A stretch of 33,847 nt of DNA from Candidatus Parabeggiatoa sp. nov. 2 (GTDB taxonomy: Bacteria; Pseudomonadota; Gammaproteobacteria; Beggiatoales; Beggiatoaceae): the NCBI GenBank assembly GCA_002085445.1, contig NBMI01000094.1, positions 1 through 33,847 on the forward strand. Direction: 5' to 3'. This document shows, in pieces, positions 33,772-33,847 of the stretch. The notes beneath the pieces were generated by a model. The model was given only the letters and a program-made list of their open reading frames with translations. It had not been told where the DNA came from and did not search any database. Position numbers and translations under genes: made by a program. Numbering within the stretch: position 1 is the first letter of the stretch; every line of letters begins with the position of its first letter.

Positions 33772-33847
33772 TGGCATTACCTCTATATATAGTCACAAAA
33801 ATATTGATAACTATTGATATTGGCTGGACATTATCTAAAAAAACTTT
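33772..33847 (-). promoter_or_regulatory. Upstream region of the nar operon
   Basis: Read on the - strand, a TATATA stretch (about 33784-33790) precedes the ribosome binding site, and TCAATAGTTATCAA (33804-33817) matches the FNR consensus TTGAT-N4-ATCAA at 8 of 10 positions, with a poor left half. Anaerobic control by an FNR-type regulator would be expected for nar genes. Spacing to the TATATA stretch does not fit a classical activator position, so this is only a weak candidate. Confidence 0.25.

Noticed and set aside
33804..33817. Confident FNR site before the nar operon
   Set aside because: Only one half-site is good and spacing to the candidate -10 does not fit; kept as a low-confidence regulatory region.

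Overview
The window looks like an accessory-rich piece of a chromosome from a large sulfur-oxidising gammaproteobacterium of the Beggiatoaceae type (Beggiatoa, Thioploca, Thiomargarita relatives). The basis is a membrane-bound nitrate reductase operon led by a c-type cytochrome gene, an AT-leaning composition, many palindromic intergenic repeats, and short heptamer tandem repeats like those known in that family. This placement is inferred from content only; there is no rRNA or other phylogenetic marker in the window.

Layout. (1) 222-2150: a secreted TAXI-type solute-binding protein with two fused copies of the domain. (2) 2344-4062: an OLD-type ATPase-TOPRIM nuclease candidate, followed by a decay zone (4063-8294) holding a thioesterase fragment of NRPS origin, a frameshifted RhuM-family gene, a doubly broken hicAB toxin-antitoxin pair, an intact Uma2-type nuclease gene and several hairpin repeats. 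(3) 8295-25330: three consecutive non-ribosomal peptide synthetase (NRPS) genes on the + strand, C-A-PCP-TE, then C-A-PCP-C-A-PCP-TE, then C-A-PCP-reductase. Each is interrupted by exactly one lesion (a net 50-bp deletion, a net 101-bp deletion, a nonsense codon). They are separated by near-identical spacers made of two kinds of palindromic repeat. (4) 25740-33771, - strand: a tri-haem cytochrome c gene, then narG, narH, narJ, narI.

How the parts fit. The nar operon encodes respiratory nitrate reduction: NarI takes quinol electrons, NarH relays them through iron-sulfur clusters to the molybdenum site of NarG, NarJ assists cofactor insertion, and the membrane-anchored cytochrome is a likely extra redox partner. 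NarI is short and lacks one expected haem-ligand histidine, and narH and narJ are separated by a repeat-bearing insertion. The NRPS genes appear to have arisen by duplication and recombination among themselves. Their start domains are near-identical paralogues, one adenylation domain looks like a hybrid of two others, and copies or relics of the same thioesterase tail occur at six places. The second adenylation domain of gene 2 reads the nine-residue code DILQLGLIW, a known glycine code; the first adenylation domains of genes 1 and 2 share the code DLKNFGTDV, whose substrate I cannot name.

The strongest structural signal outside the genes is a 51-bp palindrome with two internal stem-loops, present across the window in full and partial copies. 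It shows a paired G/C exchange that keeps one arm folded, which suggests selection or spread as a structured nucleic acid. No tRNA, rRNA, CRISPR array or transposase gene was recognised.
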